From Bacillus sp. FJAT-29790 (GTDB lineage: Bacteria > Bacillota > Bacilli > Bacillales > Cytobacillaceae): DNA of 33,300 nt. The stretch is taken from positions 1 through 33,300 of the forward strand of contig NZ_JAHNZZ010000002.1 of the NCBI RefSeq assembly GCF_019039215.1, written 5' to 3'. Each line of letters begins with the position of its first letter. Positions within the stretch are counted from its first letter, which is position 1. A model generated the notes under the pieces. That model saw only the letters and a program-made list of their open reading frames with translations. It ran no database searches and was not told the DNA's origin. Position numbers and translations under genes: made by a program. Of the stretch, positions 18,360 through 30,233 are shown one piece after another.

Positions 18360-20585
18360 ATGCAATTTTTATCGGATAAATTGTTAAATGGGTTAAATCC
18401 AGAACAGCAAAATGCAGTAAAGGCAACGGACGGTCCCCTGTTAATTATGGCCGGGGCAGGCAGTGGAAAAACAAGAGTATTAACACATCGGATTGCTTAC
18501 TTGATGGTTGAGAAGGGAGTCAATCCCTATAACATATTAGCCATCACATTTACGAACAAAGCTGCGCGCGAGATGAGAGAAAGGATCTATAAAATGATGG
18601 GCGGAGCCGCTGATCAGATTTGGATCTCAACCTTTCACTCAATGTGTGTCCGAATTTTAAGAAGAGATATTGACCGTATTGGCTATAACCGAAACTTTAC
18701 GATTTTAGATACAACGGATCAGCAATCTGTAGTCAAAGGAATTTTAAAGGATAAGAACTTGGATCCGAAGAAGTTCGATCCGCGTGCAATTCTCGGATCG
18801 ATTAGCTCAGCAAAAAACGAACTAACAACCCCAGAAGAATTCGCAAAAACAACAGGCGACTACTTCCAGCAAGTTGTCAGTGATGTTTACACGGAATACC
18901 AAAAAAGACTTAGAAGAAACCAGGCATTAGATTTCGATGACCTAATCATGATAACCATCCAACTATTTCAAAGAGTACCAGAAGTACTCGAGTATTACCA
19001 ACGCAAATTCCAATACATTCACGTTGATGAGTATCAGGACACCAACAAAGCTCAATATATGCTTGTAAAGCTTCTTGCAAACCGCTTTAAAAATCTTTGT
19101 GTGGTTGGTGATTCGGACCAGTCAATTTATCGCTGGCGTGGTGCGGATATCGCTAATATTCTTTCTTTTGAAAAGGATTATCCGAGCGCACAGGTTATTT
19201 TGCTTGAACAGAATTATCGCTCGACAAAACGGATTCTTCTTGCCGCGAATGAAGTAATTGCGAGGAATATGAGCCGGAAACCGAAAAATCTTTGGACGGA
19301 AAACCCCGAAGGAAGCAAGATTTTCTACTACCGTGCGGATAGTGAGCAGGGCGAGGGGCAATTTGTCGTTGGAAAAATAAAAGAGCTGGCAAGGGAAGGG
19401 AACCGGAACTTATCTGATTTTGCAATTTTGTACCGGACCAATGCCCAATCCCGTGTGATGGAGGAAGTACTCTTAAAGTCAAATATCGAATACACCATCG
19501 TCGGCGGAATTAAGTTCTATGACCGTAAAGAAATTAAAGATATCCTCGCTTATTTGCGCTTAATTGCCAACCCGGATGATGATATTAGCCTACAGCGGGT
19601 CATTAACGTACCAAAGCGGGGGATTGGTTCGGGGTCGATTGATAAAATAGCTAACTTTGCTACGCTTCATGATATGACAATGTTTGAGGCATTAGAATCA
19701 ATTGAGCTGATTGGATTAAGCCCGAAAATCACGAAAGCTGCCACTGAATTCAGGGATTTGATCAAAAACTATGCACAAATGCAGGAATACCTCTCTGTAA
19801 CAGAATTAGTTGAAGAAATTCTAGATAAGTCTGGCTATAGGGAAATGCTAGTTGCAGAAAAGTCTATTGAAGCGCAAAGCCGACTTGAAAACTTGGACGA
19901 GTTTTTATCCGTAACGAAAAACTTTGAAGATGGCAGTGAAGATAAGAGCTTAGTTGCATTTTTAACAGACTTAGCTCTAGTTGCTGATATCGATAAATTG
20001 GATGATGACGGAGAAAAGGCAGATGCTGTCGTTTTAATGACACTTCATTCCGCGAAAGGGCTTGAGTTTCCGATTGTCTTTTTAATCGGCTTGGAGGAAG
20101 GTGTTTTTCCACATAGCCGTTCCTTGATGGAAGAAGCGGAAATGGAAGAAGAACGCAGGCTTGCCTATGTCGGAATTACAAGAGCAGAAAAGGAACTTTT
20201 TATTACGAATGCTCAAATGCGTACACTGTATGGTCGTACAAGTATGAATTCTCCTTCACGATTTATAAAAGAAATCCCAGCAGATTTATTAGATGGCTTG
20301 CAGCCTGCTCATAAAGCGGGTTCACCATTCGGTTCTACGCCATTCAGCTCAGCGCCTTCGAGACAACCGCAAAGAAAGCCGGTCATTCGTCCCGCGATGA
20401 ATACGACTGGCGGGGATGAACTCGCATGGAAGGTCGGCGATAAAGCTGAGCATGGCAAATGGGGCACAGGCACTGTTGTCAGTGTTAAAGGAGCAGGCGA
20501 GGGAATTGAACTCGATATTGCGTTTCCGAAACCAATTGGCATCAAACGCTTATTGGCTAAATTCGCGCCGATTAAAAAAGGCTAA
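18360..20585 (+). CDS. pcrA: ATP-dependent DNA helicase PcrA (UvrD family)
   Basis: PcrA is a 3'-5' superfamily 1A helicase used in repair and rolling-circle plasmid replication. The 741 aa show all the helicase motifs: Walker A GAGSGKT at 32-38, [26 protein letters not shown] near residue 224, [30 protein letters not shown] and [13 protein letters not shown]-terminal Tudor-like region ([19 protein letters not shown]) is the part that contacts RNA polymerase in relatives. The ATG follows gtggtgacgagaagca, a weak site. ligA follows after a repeat element. Confidence 0.97.
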   Translation: MQFLSDKLLNGLNPEQQNAVKATDGPLLIMAGAGSGKTRVLTHRIAYLMVEKGVNPYNILAITFTNKAAREMRERIYKMMGGAADQIWISTFHSMCVRILRRDIDRIGYNRNFTILDTTDQQSVVKGILKDKNLDPKKFDPRAILGSISSAKNELTTPEEFAKTTGDYFQQVVSDVYTEYQKRLRRNQALDFDDLIMITIQLFQRVPEVLEYYQRKFQYIHVDEYQDTNKAQYMLVKLLANRFKNLCVVGDSDQSIYRWRGADIANILSFEKDYPSAQVILLEQNYRSTKRILLAANEVIARNMSRKPKNLWTENPEGSKIFYYRADSEQGEGQFVVGKIKELAREGNRNLSDFAILYRTNAQSRVMEEVLLKSNIEYTIVGGIKFYDRKEIKDILAYLRLIANPDDDISLQRVINVPKRGIGSGSIDKIANFATLHDMTMFEALESIELIGLSPKITKAATEFRDLIKNYAQMQEYLSVTELVEEILDKSGYREMLVAEKSIEAQSRLENLDEFLSVTKNFEDGSEDKSLVAFLTDLALVADIDKLDDDGEKADAVVLMTLHSAKGLEFPIVFLIGLEEGVFPHSRSLMEEAEMEEERRLAYVGITRAEKELFITNAQMRTLYGRTSMNSPSRFIKEIPADLLDGLQPAHKAGSPFGSTPFSSAPSRQPQRKPVIRPAMNTTGGDELAWKVGDKAEHGKWGTGTVVSVKGAGEGIELDIAFPKPIGIKRLLAKFAPIKKG

Positions 20586-20601
20586 AAAGTATCTTTTTAA
20601 A

Positions 20602-20824
20602 AGGCTGTTTTCTAAATAGTTGTTGTTTTTAAATAGGTTTTTTATGAAGTTGATTGGAGCGGAAGGTGAGAGACTCCTGCGGGAGTAGCGGGACAGGTGA
20701 GACCCCACAGGCGCAGAGCGCCGAGGAGGCTCAACGCCCGCCTCGCGGAAAGCGAGCATCCTGGAGTGGAAATCAACTAGACCTCTTTTTGGTAAAATAG
20801 CAACAAAGTTTACGAAAACAGCCT
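20602..20824 (+). repeat. Interspersed structured repeat, copy 2, between pcrA and ligA
   Basis: A 223-bp element begins aggctgttttctaaa and ends tttacgaaaacagcct, forming terminal inverted repeats. The core pairs agttgatt with aatcaact. Inside are gcggg/cccgc (20688-20692 with 20737-20741), ggtgag with ctcaac (20696-20701 with 20730-20735) and ggcgc/gcgcc (20710-20714 with 20718-20722). The flanks ttttaaa and tttgaaa resemble a decayed target duplication. It separates pcrA from ligA inside their presumed operon. Confidence 0.85.
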
Positions 20825-20837
20825 TTGAAAACAATGA

Positions 20838-22883
<2,046 letters not shown>

Positions 22884-22897
22884 GAGGTGCAAAAGCC

Positions 22898-24067
22898 GTG
22901 AAGAAATTAATAATGCTTTCCTTGTCCCTTTTCCTTTTGCTTGCAGGCTGTGCGCCGCAATTTAATAAGCAAGAGGAAATCGTTCAGAACAAAGAGGACG
23001 CAAAAGAGAAAGCGATTATCCCAAACTTTAGAATTTCAGATCAATATTATCGGACAATCCTTCCCTTTGAGCCGAGTGAGGCAAGGGGGCTTGTCGTCAA
23101 TAATATTAATACAAAGTATGACATCAGTGAATTTGAAACTGGACTGATGAGGGTTGCTCATAATACATTCGACCCGGATAAGTATTTGTTTCAAGAGGGC
23201 CAATATTTAAAAAGAGATACTGTCCGCCTTTGGCTGAACCGACAATTCACACCCGAACAACTAAAAGAGAGGAATTTAAGTGAAGCAGATAATATCGGCC
23301 TGAACCCACTCGATAACGGAAAAGGGAATATACATGACCGTTATGAGAAAAGTCCGAACTACCTTGCCCACATTATCGAGCATGATTACCTTGTGAAAAA
23401 TGAAGAAGGTAAGGTTAAATTAGGCGGTGTTGTCATAGGTCTTGCCTTGAATTCGGTTTATTATTATCAAAAGGTTCAATATGGGGCAACGTTTGAAACG
23501 AAAATCGCTCACGGAGACCTCGAAAAGGAAGGTAAGAAAATTGCTGAAGAAGTTTTGCAGCGATTACGTAATATGGATGGATTAAGAGACGTTCCTATTA
23601 CGATTGCATTATTTGAACAGCAAAGTAAAACTTCTGTTGTGCCGGGAAACTTCTTCGCTTATGCGAATGCAGCAAAAGGCAGTGCGAAACTTGGAGGCTG
23701 GGAAAAGGTTGCTGAGGAATATGTTCAATTCCCTTCAACCAATGCGACTATAAACCACCGGGATGATGCCACATCCTTCTTGAATTTTAAACAAGATATA
23801 GAAACATATTTTCCTAACTTTAATGGAGTTATTGGGAAAGCATTTTACGCTCGGGATCAATTACAAGAGTTAAATATTAGCATCCCTATCCAATTTTACG
23901 GAAAAGCAGAAGGAATTGGCTTTACACAGTATGTAACTGGACTTGTTCTTCAACATTTTCCTTCATATATTTCAGTTCAAGTCAGCATTACTTCAGTTAA
24001 TGGACCGGAAGCGCTGATCGTTCGCAAAGCAAATCAAAATGAACCATTTGTGCATATTTATCAATAA
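22898..24067 (+). CDS. camS: CamS family sex pheromone lipoprotein (YerH)
   Basis: A 389-aa lipoprotein. In enterococci and staphylococci, processing of the CamS signal peptide releases a peptide that acts as a mating pheromone; in Bacillus the role is unknown. Here the signal sequence is VKKLIMLSLSLFLLLAGC, with Cys18 lipidated. The mature part contains RGLVVNNINTKYDISEFETG and a C-terminal domain with GFTQYVTGLV. I chose GTG 22898, preceded by gaggtg; an open frame extends to 22844 within ligA but lacks a site. It follows ligA as in B. subtilis. Confidence 0.9.
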   Translation: MKKLIMLSLSLFLLLAGCAPQFNKQEEIVQNKEDAKEKAIIPNFRISDQYYRTILPFEPSEARGLVVNNINTKYDISEFETGLMRVAHNTFDPDKYLFQEGQYLKRDTVRLWLNRQFTPEQLKERNLSEADNIGLNPLDNGKGNIHDRYEKSPNYLAHIIEHDYLVKNEEGKVKLGGVVIGLALNSVYYYQKVQYGATFETKIAHGDLEKEGKKIAEEVLQRLRNMDGLRDVPITIALFEQQSKTSVVPGNFFAYANAAKGSAKLGGWEKVAEEYVQFPSTNATINHRDDATSFLNFKQDIETYFPNFNGVIGKAFYARDQLQELNISIPIQFYGKAEGIGFTQYVTGLVLQHFPSYISVQVSITSVNGPEALIVRKANQNEPFVHIYQ

Positions 24068-24256
24068 CCAATAACACCAAATTAAATTTGAATATTTGAA
24101 GGCATCTATTAAATCATGTAGAATAAGCAGTGGATGTTAACGTGTTTACAAAGTGACAAAGTCTAAATGTGGGAAAGGAAACTTCCAGAAAGCCCTTATC
24201 TTTCAGATGCATATTTAGGCTAGAGTCAGACGATATATATTAGGAGGCGGGAAGAA

Positions 24257-25804
24257 ATGGTACAACCTTACAAGCATGAGCCATTTACGGATTTTAAAGT
24301 AACTGAAAATCGGGAAGCATTTTTAGCTGGTTTAAAAACAGTGCAAAGTTATTTAGGTCAAGATTATGATCTTGTAATTGGCGGAGAGCGCGTCTCAACT
24401 GAGGATAAAATCGTTTCAACGAATCCTGCGAATAAAGAAGAACTGATCGGCCGTGTTTCAAAAGCGGATCGTGACCTTGCCGAAAAAGCAATGCAGGTTG
24501 CGGTTGAATCATTTAAAACGTGGAGAAAAGTAAAGCCGGAAACCCGCGCAGATGTTTTATTCAAAGCAGCAGCGATTATTCGCCGCCGCAAACATGAATT
24601 TTCCGCATTATTGACTAAAGAAGCTGGAAAGCCGTGGAATGAAGCAGATGCTGATACGGCAGAAGCGATTGATTTCCTAGAATACTATGCACGTCAAATC
24701 TTGAAAATTAAAGATGGCGTTCCTATGAACAGCCGTCCGAACGAATATAACCGTTATGACTATATTCCTTTAGGAGTAGGAATCATTATTTCTCCTTGGA
24801 ACTTCCCATTTGCAATCATGGCTGGAACAACTGTAGCAGCGATTGTTGCGGGGAATACAGTTCTACTTAAACCAGCTTCAACGACTCCTGTTATTGCTGC
24901 TAAGTTTGTAGAAGTTATGGAAGAAGCGGGCTTGCCAAAAGGTGTTTTAAACTATGTTCCAGGAAGCGGTTCAGAAGTGGGCGATTATTTAGTAGATCAT
25001 AAAGATACTCGTTTTATCAGCTTTACTGGCTCCCGTGATGTTGGTCTTCGCATTTACGAGCGTGCATCAAAAGTAAACGAAGGTCAAATCTGGCTTAAAC
25101 GTGTAATCGCGGAAATGGGCGGCAAGGACACAATGGTTGTCGACAAAGAAGCTGATCTTGAATTGGCTGCTCAAGCTATTGTTGCAGCAGCATTCGGCTT
25201 CTCAGGTCAAAAATGCTCCGCTTGTTCTCGTGCAGTTGTCGTGGAAGATGTATACGATCAAGTGTTAAATCGTGTTGTTGAGTTGACGAATGAATTGACA
25301 CAGGGGAATCCTGAAGATCAAAGCAATTTCATGGGACCTGTTATTGACCAAAATGCGTTTGATAAAGTTATGAGCTATGTGGAAATCGGGAAACAAGAAG
25401 GCAAGCTGATGACAGGCGGAGAAGGAGACAGCTCGAAAGGCTACTTCATTAAACCAACCGTATTTGCGGATCTTGCACCTGATGCACGTCTAATGCAGGA
25501 AGAAATTTTTGGCCCGGTTGTGGGCTTTACAAAAGCAAAAGATTTCGATCATGCGCTTGAAATTGCAAATAATACTGAATACGGCCTAACCGGCGCCGTG
25601 ATCACAAATAACCGCGAGCACATCCAAAAAGCGCGCGAAGATTTCCATGTCGGAAACCTTTACTTCAATCGCAGCTGTACGGGTGCGATCGTTGGCTACC
25701 AGCCATTTGGCGGATTTAACATGTCAGGCACAGACTCTAAAGCAGGCGGACCAGATTATATCCTTCTGCACATGCAAGCGAAAACAACGTCTGAGATGTA
25801 TTGA
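24257..25804 (+). CDS. rocA: 1-pyrroline-5-carboxylate dehydrogenase (RocA/PutC type)
   Basis: The enzyme oxidises glutamate-gamma-semialdehyde to glutamate with NAD, the last step of proline and arginine catabolism. The 515 aa equal the length of the two B. subtilis homologues, RocA and PutC. The catalytic Cys320 lies in [10 protein letters not shown] and Glu286 in [19 protein letters not shown] and the C-terminal [22 protein letters not shown] are typical. Aldehyde dehydrogenase fold is certain. The choice of rocA over putC is not secured, since no proline dehydrogenase or arginase gene is adjacent. taggaggcgg precedes the ATG. Confidence 0.9.
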   Translation: MVQPYKHEPFTDFKVTENREAFLAGLKTVQSYLGQDYDLVIGGERVSTEDKIVSTNPANKEELIGRVSKADRDLAEKAMQVAVESFKTWRKVKPETRADVLFKAAAIIRRRKHEFSALLTKEAGKPWNEADADTAEAIDFLEYYARQILKIKDGVPMNSRPNEYNRYDYIPLGVGIIISPWNFPFAIMAGTTVAAIVAGNTVLLKPASTTPVIAAKFVEVMEEAGLPKGVLNYVPGSGSEVGDYLVDHKDTRFISFTGSRDVGLRIYERASKVNEGQIWLKRVIAEMGGKDTMVVDKEADLELAAQAIVAAAFGFSGQKCSACSRAVVVEDVYDQVLNRVVELTNELTQGNPEDQSNFMGPVIDQNAFDKVMSYVEIGKQEGKLMTGGEGDSSKGYFIKPTVFADLAPDARLMQEEIFGPVVGFTKAKDFDHALEIANNTEYGLTGAVITNNREHIQKAREDFHVGNLYFNRSCTGAIVGYQPFGGFNMSGTDSKAGGPDYILLHMQAKTTSEMY

Positions 25805-25821
25805 TTTTGTATAAATATACA

Positions 25822-25857
25822 AGGGTGATTCGCCTAGTGCGGGTCACTCTTTTATTT
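25822..25857 (+). terminator. Terminator after the P5C dehydrogenase gene
   Basis: agggtgattcgc pairs with gcgggtcactct over 12 positions, using three G-T pairs, around a ctagt loop. tttatttt follows. It isolates the dehydrogenase gene from the arcC leader. Confidence 0.75.
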
Positions 25858-26050
25858 TGGGTTTATTAATGCCATTACCAATGTCGTTTGAAAGCGCTTT
25901 ATTATTGGACGTTATCGAATTAACTTTACTCTCGTCTTCTTTTTGAAAAAACTTGCAGCCAAGAACCTATTTTTATAATTATACAAAAAAATGCTTGATT
26001 TATAAACAAAAAAGTATAATAATTGGTAGATAAGAAATCAAATATTGTGT

Positions 26051-26219
26051 TTAACTTTATTCAGCAGAAGTCTCTAAACGACATATGTGGTGAGATAATG
26101 CAAAAAGGTATCCAATTCCGTGGCGGTTCAAACCCTGACTGAATAAAGTTAAGCCTCTGGCGGCTGCCTCAGATTTTTTAAAGGGGAATTTATCTAGCAA
26201 GCTAAGGTGAAAATCTGAG
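26051..26219 (+). promoter_or_regulatory. Structured leader upstream of carbamate kinase
   Basis: Two perfect inverted repeats occur in tandem. ttaactttattcag (26051-26064) matches ctgaataaagttaa (26139-26152), enclosing 74 nt. ctcagatttt (26168-26177) then matches aaaatctgag (26210-26219). Neither is followed by a T tract. A 14-codon ORF (26098-26142) with a nearby ggtgag lies inside the first, and its stop overlaps the right arm. This could be a regulatory leader or a small inverted-repeat element; I recognise no riboswitch class. The remainder of 25858-26050 shows no feature. Confidence 0.45.
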
Positions 26220-26265
26220 CGCAAATACGCCAAGGCGAAGTTGATAAAGGAGATGAGAGGCATCT

Positions 26266-27201
26266 ATGAGTAAAGTTGTTTTAGCCATCGGAGGAAATGC
26301 GATCATTAAAGAAGGGCAAAAGGGTACCATTGAAGAGCAACAAAGAAATATTAATGAAAGCTGTGCCCCTGTTATTGAATTAATTGAACAGGGAAATACG
26401 GTTGTCATCACTCATGGAAATGGACCTCAAGTTGGCTATTCATTAATAAAAAACCAAATGGCAGAATCGGTGATTCCTGCATATCCGGTTGATGTTTTAG
26501 ATGCCGAGACCCAGGGGAACTTAGGTTATTTAATTCAGCAGGCGTTTAGAAATAAAATGACTGAACGTAACATCAAGAAAACAGTTGCAACAGTCGTAAC
26601 ACAGATAGTCGTTTCAAAAGATGACCCTGCTTTTGAAAACCCTACAAAACCAATTGGACCATTTTATTCAAGGGAAGAGCTTGATAGAATCCTTGAACAG
26701 GAACAAATCTCATATGTTGAAGATAGCGGAAGAGGATATAGACGTGTCGTTGCTTCTCCAAAGCCAATCCAAATTGTCGAAAAAGACGCCATTGATGCTT
26801 TGCTTGAAAAGGAAGTTATCGTCATTACAGCTGGTGGCGGCGGAATCCCTGTTGTCGAAGAAAATGGGATCCTAAAGGGCGCTGCGGCGGTCATCGATAA
26901 AGATTTGGCAAGTGCCCTTTTAGCTTTAGAGATCAATGCAGATTATTTTCTCATCTTAACAGGTGTAGAGCATGTTGCTCTCCATTTTGGAACGCCAGAG
27001 CAGCAAAATTTATCAGAATTGACAATTAATGATGCGTTACGTTATCTGGAAGAAGGTCATTTTCCAAAGGGAAGTATGGGTCCAAAAATCGAAGCAGCCA
27101 TTTTATTTTTGAGAAAAGGCGGCAAAAACGTCATTATTACATCAATAGATAAACTTCAGGACGCACTTGAAGGAAAAACAGGAACGCGTTTAACTTTATA
27201 A
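26266..27201 (+). CDS. arcC: Carbamate kinase ArcC
   Basis: Carbamate kinase interconverts carbamoyl phosphate plus ADP with carbamate plus ATP. In the arginine deiminase pathway it yields ATP. The 311 aa show the amino acid kinase fold: VLAIGGNAI at the N terminus, THGNGPQVGY around residue 46, GRGYRRVVASPKP, ITAGGGGIPVV, VIDKDLASALLA and FPKGSMGPKIEA near the end. All are conserved. aaaggaga precedes the ATG. No arcA, arcB or arcD lies beside it, so it stands alone here. A GTP- or purine-linked role is not suggested. Confidence 0.93.
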   Translation: MSKVVLAIGGNAIIKEGQKGTIEEQQRNINESCAPVIELIEQGNTVVITHGNGPQVGYSLIKNQMAESVIPAYPVDVLDAETQGNLGYLIQQAFRNKMTERNIKKTVATVVTQIVVSKDDPAFENPTKPIGPFYSREELDRILEQEQISYVEDSGRGYRRVVASPKPIQIVEKDAIDALLEKEVIVITAGGGGIPVVEENGILKGAAAVIDKDLASALLALEINADYFLILTGVEHVALHFGTPEQQNLSELTINDALRYLEEGHFPKGSMGPKIEAAILFLRKGGKNVIITSIDKLQDALEGKTGTRLTL

Positions 27202-27206
27202 GATAC

Positions 27207-27239
27207 TAAAAAAAAACGGCTAGAGCCGTTTTTTTTTTT
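27207..27239. terminator. Terminator after arcC, possibly bidirectional
   Basis: A run of As leads into the stem acggct/agccgt with a 2-nt loop, and eleven or more Ts follow. The A and T runs extend the stem and would allow termination on either strand. Confidence 0.9.
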
Positions 27240-27341
27240 GTGATCAACTTCTTCAGCTTCTCCTACAAAGACCTTATATCACCATTTTAGAATTTTCTAA
27301 ATATTATTAAAAAACCTATTCCATTTTTCGTAACTCTGTTA

Positions 27342-27372
27342 TATAATACAAAATATAATCAATCATTTGTAT
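27342..27372 (+). promoter_or_regulatory. Candidate aceA promoter and operator
   Basis: A perfect -10 hexamer tataat lies at 27342-27347; the matching -35 region (ttccat at 27319) is poor. Directly downstream, atacaaa (27346-27352) and tttgtat (27366-27372) form a 7-bp inverted repeat separated by 13 nt. Its overlap with the -10 would suit a repressor site. This is inference from sequence shape only. The remaining 27373-27461 holds the leader and a strong ribosome binding site. Confidence 0.35.
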
Positions 27373-27461
27373 TACAACAATCGAGACTTTTTCAAAAAAG
27401 AGAGGACAAAGAATTGATTTCTACGCATTACATTTACAAAAATTGAAGGAGGAACATACTT

Positions 27462-28748
27462 ATGTCAAATGAAAGAGTTCAAAAGTTGCAGGAAAGCTGG
27501 GAAATGGATGAGCGGTGGAAAGGAATTGAAAGACCATATTCCGCTGAAGAGGTTATTAGATTAAGAGGCTCCATCGATATTGAACATACACTTGCTTATA
27601 GAGGGGCTGAAAAGCTATGGAAACTTGTCAATGAAGAGGATTTCATTAATTCATTAGGAGCATTGACAGGAAATCAGGCTGTCCAGCAAGTAAAAGCTGG
27701 CTTGAAGGCCATATACTTAAGCGGCTGGCAAGTAGCGGCAGATGCCAACCTTTCAGGCAATATGTATCCAGACCAAAGCTTGTATCCGGCAAACAGTGTA
27801 CCGAATGTTGTTAAAAGGATTAACCAGGCTCTTCAGCGTGCCGATCAAATTCATCATATGGAGGGCGATGCGTCCATTGACTGGTTTGCGCCTATTGTAG
27901 CAGATGCAGAAGCAGGCTTTGGCGGACAGCTCAACGTATTTGAATTAATGAAAGGAATGATTGAAGCAGGTGCTGCAGGCGTTCATTTTGAAGACCAGCT
28001 TTCTTCGGAGAAAAAATGCGGGCATTTAGGCGGAAAAGTATTACTCCCAACCCAAACGGCTGTTAAAAACTTAATTGCGGCAAGATTAGCTGCAGACGTA
28101 ATGGGCGTGCCTACCTTAGTTATTGCTCGTACGGATGCGAATGCGGCGGACTTGATTACGAGTGATATCGATCCTTATGATGCACCTTTCATTAATGGAG
28201 ATCGTACACCAGAAGGCTTCTTCCGGACGAAAGCGGGGCTTGATCAGGCAATTGCCAGAGGTTTGGCATATGCTCCATACGCTGACCTTGTATGGTGTGA
28301 GACAGCAGAGCCTGATCTGGAAGAAGCAAGGCTTTTTGCCGAGGCGATTCATGAAAGGTTCCCTGGTAAACTATTAGCTTATAACTGCTCTCCATCTTTC
28401 AATTGGAAGAAAAAGCTTGATGATGACACAATTGCAAAATTCCAAGTCGAGCTTGGTAAAATGGGCTACAAATTCCAATTCGTTACACTTGCAGGCTTCC
28501 ATGCTCTAAACCACAGCATGTTCGAATTGGCCCTCGGATACAAAGATCGTGGGATGGCTGCTTATTCCGAGTTGCAGCAGGCTGAATTTGCAAGTGAGGA
28601 GTCTGGATATACAGCTACAAGACATCAGAGGGAAGTGGGTACAGGTTATTTCGATCAAGTTTCGATGACGATAACAGGAGGAACTTCTTCAACCACTGCC
28701 TTAAAAGGTTCCACGGAGGAAGCTCAGTTTTCTACCGCCAAACAGTAA
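27462..28748 (+). CDS. aceA: Isocitrate lyase AceA
   Basis: AceA cleaves isocitrate to glyoxylate and succinate, the entry step of the glyoxylate shunt used for growth on acetate or fatty acids. The 428 aa match the short bacterial form. The catalytic signature KKCGHLGG has Cys186. [37 protein letters not shown] and [11 protein letters not shown] line the active site. Malate synthase (aceB), often adjacent, is absent from this window. B. subtilis 168 lacks this pathway, so the host is a different Bacillaceae lineage. aaggaggaac precedes the ATG. Confidence 0.96.
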   Translation: MSNERVQKLQESWEMDERWKGIERPYSAEEVIRLRGSIDIEHTLAYRGAEKLWKLVNEEDFINSLGALTGNQAVQQVKAGLKAIYLSGWQVAADANLSGNMYPDQSLYPANSVPNVVKRINQALQRADQIHHMEGDASIDWFAPIVADAEAGFGGQLNVFELMKGMIEAGAAGVHFEDQLSSEKKCGHLGGKVLLPTQTAVKNLIAARLAADVMGVPTLVIARTDANAADLITSDIDPYDAPFINGDRTPEGFFRTKAGLDQAIARGLAYAPYADLVWCETAEPDLEEARLFAEAIHERFPGKLLAYNCSPSFNWKKKLDDDTIAKFQVELGKMGYKFQFVTLAGFHALNHSMFELALGYKDRGMAAYSELQQAEFASEESGYTATRHQREVGTGYFDQVSMTITGGTSSTTALKGSTEEAQFSTAKQ

Positions 28749-28777
28749 AAATCATTTCAAAAGAAATCGTGCAGCTT

Positions 28778-28811
28778 ATATTGTGGAAGGAAGATGATCC
28801 TTCCACGATAT
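28778..28811. other. Long hairpin downstream of aceA
   Basis: atattgtggaagga pairs with tccttccacgatat over 14 positions (one G-T pair), with a 6-nt loop. No T tract follows, so it is not a standard terminator. It lies about 30 nt past the aceA stop and before the true terminator, so it may protect the mRNA 3' end. Confidence 0.6.
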
Positions 28812-28849
28812 TTCAACCATTCTATCGTGATTTTTTACTCCAATTTGCT

Positions 28850-28880
28850 CCTCTCTTCGCAATGAAGAGAGGCTTTTTTT
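28850..28880 (+). terminator. Terminator after aceA
   Basis: cctctcttc (28850-28858) pairs with gaagagagg (28864-28872) around a 5-nt loop, and seven Ts follow at 28874-28880. It directly precedes repeat copy 3. Confidence 0.92.
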
Positions 28881-28887
28881 ATTTTAA

Positions 28888-29087
28888 AGGCTGTTTTCTA
28901 AATGATTGTTGTTTTTAAATAGGTTTTGTATCACGTTGATTGTAGCGGAAGGTGCGAGACTCCTGCGGGAGCAGCGGGACAGGTGAGACCCCACAGGCGC
29001 AAGGCGCCGAGGAGGCTCACCGCACGCCCCGCGGAAAGCGAGCATCCTGGAGCGGAAATCAACTAACATAGTTTACGAAAATAGTCT
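28888..29087 (+). repeat. Interspersed structured repeat, copy 3, after aceA
   Basis: A 200-bp copy of the same element begins aggctgttttctaaa; its right end atagtct is diverged from acagcct. Stems are gcggg/cccgc (28974-28978 with 29028-29032), ggtgag/ctcacc (28982-28987 with 29016-29021) and ggcgc/gcgcc (28996-29000 with 29004-29008). About 20 nt present in copy 2 near the right end are missing. No target duplication is clear. The remaining stretch 29088-29260 shows nothing recognisable. Confidence 0.85.
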
Positions 29088-29275
29088 TTTCATATTAATA
29101 AGGGAATAACTAAACTAGCACCAGTTGTTATATGTAAACATACATATTAATAGCCCTACTTTTCATTAGGGCAGGACTTAGCTATATGATTTGTAAACCA
29201 AGTGCTAATTTTAGATAATGGGGCTATATAAGGACTGTTAATGGAGTATTTGGAAATACATTAGGAGGTGTTTCG

Positions 29276-29731
29276 GTGTCTAAAAACATCGATGATTATA
29301 TTCAGCAGGGGATTCATGGCCAGAAAGAAACGAATCCCGATGAGCGACGGAAATTTCTTGGCACACTGCGGGAACGGATAGTCATTGCTCTCACCCAATC
29401 GCAAGTAAGGGAACCTGGTATTTATAAACAAGTAGAAGATGCGCTAAAGGGAAATAGAAAGGCCCGTCTATATCTAAATGGGAATATGAGCTATTCTGAG
29501 CTATCAAAATATACGAAGCAAGCGGCAAAAAATAAAATAGAATATACAATGGTTACAAATAAAGATCATAATTCAGACATCGGTCTTGTCCTCGCATACG
29601 ATTATGCTATTGATAAAGAAGAAATCTATGTGAAAAAGGAAAGCCCGAAGAAAACGGTACAGAAAGGTAAAGGGAAAAAGGGTGTTTTTACAATATTCTC
29701 AAAAGTTTTTAAGCGGGGGAGGAGTCACTAG
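29276..29731 (+). CDS. YueI family protein (DUF1694)
   Basis: A 151-aa soluble protein resembling the YueI/DUF1694 family of Firmicutes, whose function is unknown. The N terminus SKNIDDYIQQGIHG and the segment RRKFLGTLRERIVIALT are typical, as is the central IYKQVEDALKGN. The last 30 residues are strongly basic (PKKTVQKGKGKK and FKRGRSH), which might allow nucleic acid or membrane contact. The GTG start is supported by ttaggaggtg about 6 nt upstream. Its stop lies in the loop of the terminator that ends it. Confidence 0.75.
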   Translation: MSKNIDDYIQQGIHGQKETNPDERRKFLGTLRERIVIALTQSQVREPGIYKQVEDALKGNRKARLYLNGNMSYSELSKYTKQAAKNKIEYTMVTNKDHNSDIGLVLAYDYAIDKEEIYVKKESPKKTVQKGKGKKGVFTIFSKVFKRGRSH

Positions 29732-29742
29732 GCTCCTTTTTT
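29719..29742 (+). terminator. Terminator overlapping the end of the YueI-family gene
   Basis: ggagtc (29721-29726) pairs with ggctcc (29731-29736), using one G-T pair, with loop acta, and six Ts follow. The stop codon tag sits at the loop and right arm, so gene end and terminator are fused. Confidence 0.75.
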
Positions 29743-29849
29743 AATCAGCAATGTTATGATTCATGTTGACAAATTAGCTGACTGATTTTTTTCCTGAAGA
29801 GTGCGAATTGCCTGCAACTCATGATAAAATAGGGAGGGTAGATCATGAT

Positions 29850-29868
29850 TTACGTTGCTTTAACGTAA
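29850..29868. other. Small hairpin in the gatCAB leader
   Basis: ttacgtt (29850-29856) and aacgtaa (29862-29868) form a perfect 7-bp inverted repeat with a 5-nt loop, about 60 bp before gatC. A ttgaca at 29766 could be a -35 element, but I find no well-spaced -10. It may be an operator or leader hairpin; the evidence is slim. Confidence 0.35.
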
Positions 29869-29929
29869 GAAAGTTTGGTATCATCAATATTATTGTGTGA
29901 TGAAACGAACATATTTGGAGGTGGCTTTT

Positions 29930-30220
29930 ATGTCTAGAATTTCAACTGATCAGGTAAAGCATGTAGCGAACCTGGCTAGGCTTGCAATAACGGAGGAAGA
30001 GGCTGAAATATTTACAAAACAGCTGGATGCAATGATTTCTTTTGCAGAGCAGCTAAATGAATTAGATACTGAAAATATAGAACCGACTTCACATGTATTA
30101 AATATGAAAAACGTGATGCGAGAAGATATCCCGCAAAAAGGGTTGCCTCAATCTGAGGTTCTAAAAAATGCACCAGATCATCAAGACGGTCAAGTGAAAG
30201 TACCGTCAATCATCGAGTAA
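29930..30220 (+). CDS. gatC: Glutamyl-tRNA(Gln) amidotransferase subunit C
   Basis: GatC is the small stabilising subunit of the GatCAB complex, which converts Glu-tRNA(Gln) (and often Asp-tRNA(Asn)) to the correct amidated form. The 96 aa have the family start [20 protein letters not shown] and the conserved [20 protein letters not shown] segment that wraps around GatA. ATG 29930 is chosen because ggaggtgg lies 6 nt upstream; an in-frame upstream ATG (29897) lacks a site. gatA begins 13 bp after the stop, so the three gat genes form one operon. Confidence 0.96.
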   Translation: MSRISTDQVKHVANLARLAITEEEAEIFTKQLDAMISFAEQLNELDTENIEPTSHVLNMKNVMREDIPQKGLPQSEVLKNAPDHQDGQVKVPSIIE

Positions 30221-30233
30221 GGAGGGAATTCGC

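Noticed and set aside
26057..26263. 68-aa open frame on the minus strand in the arcC leader
   Set aside because: It has no ribosome binding site, and its 3' half simply reads across the inverted repeat.
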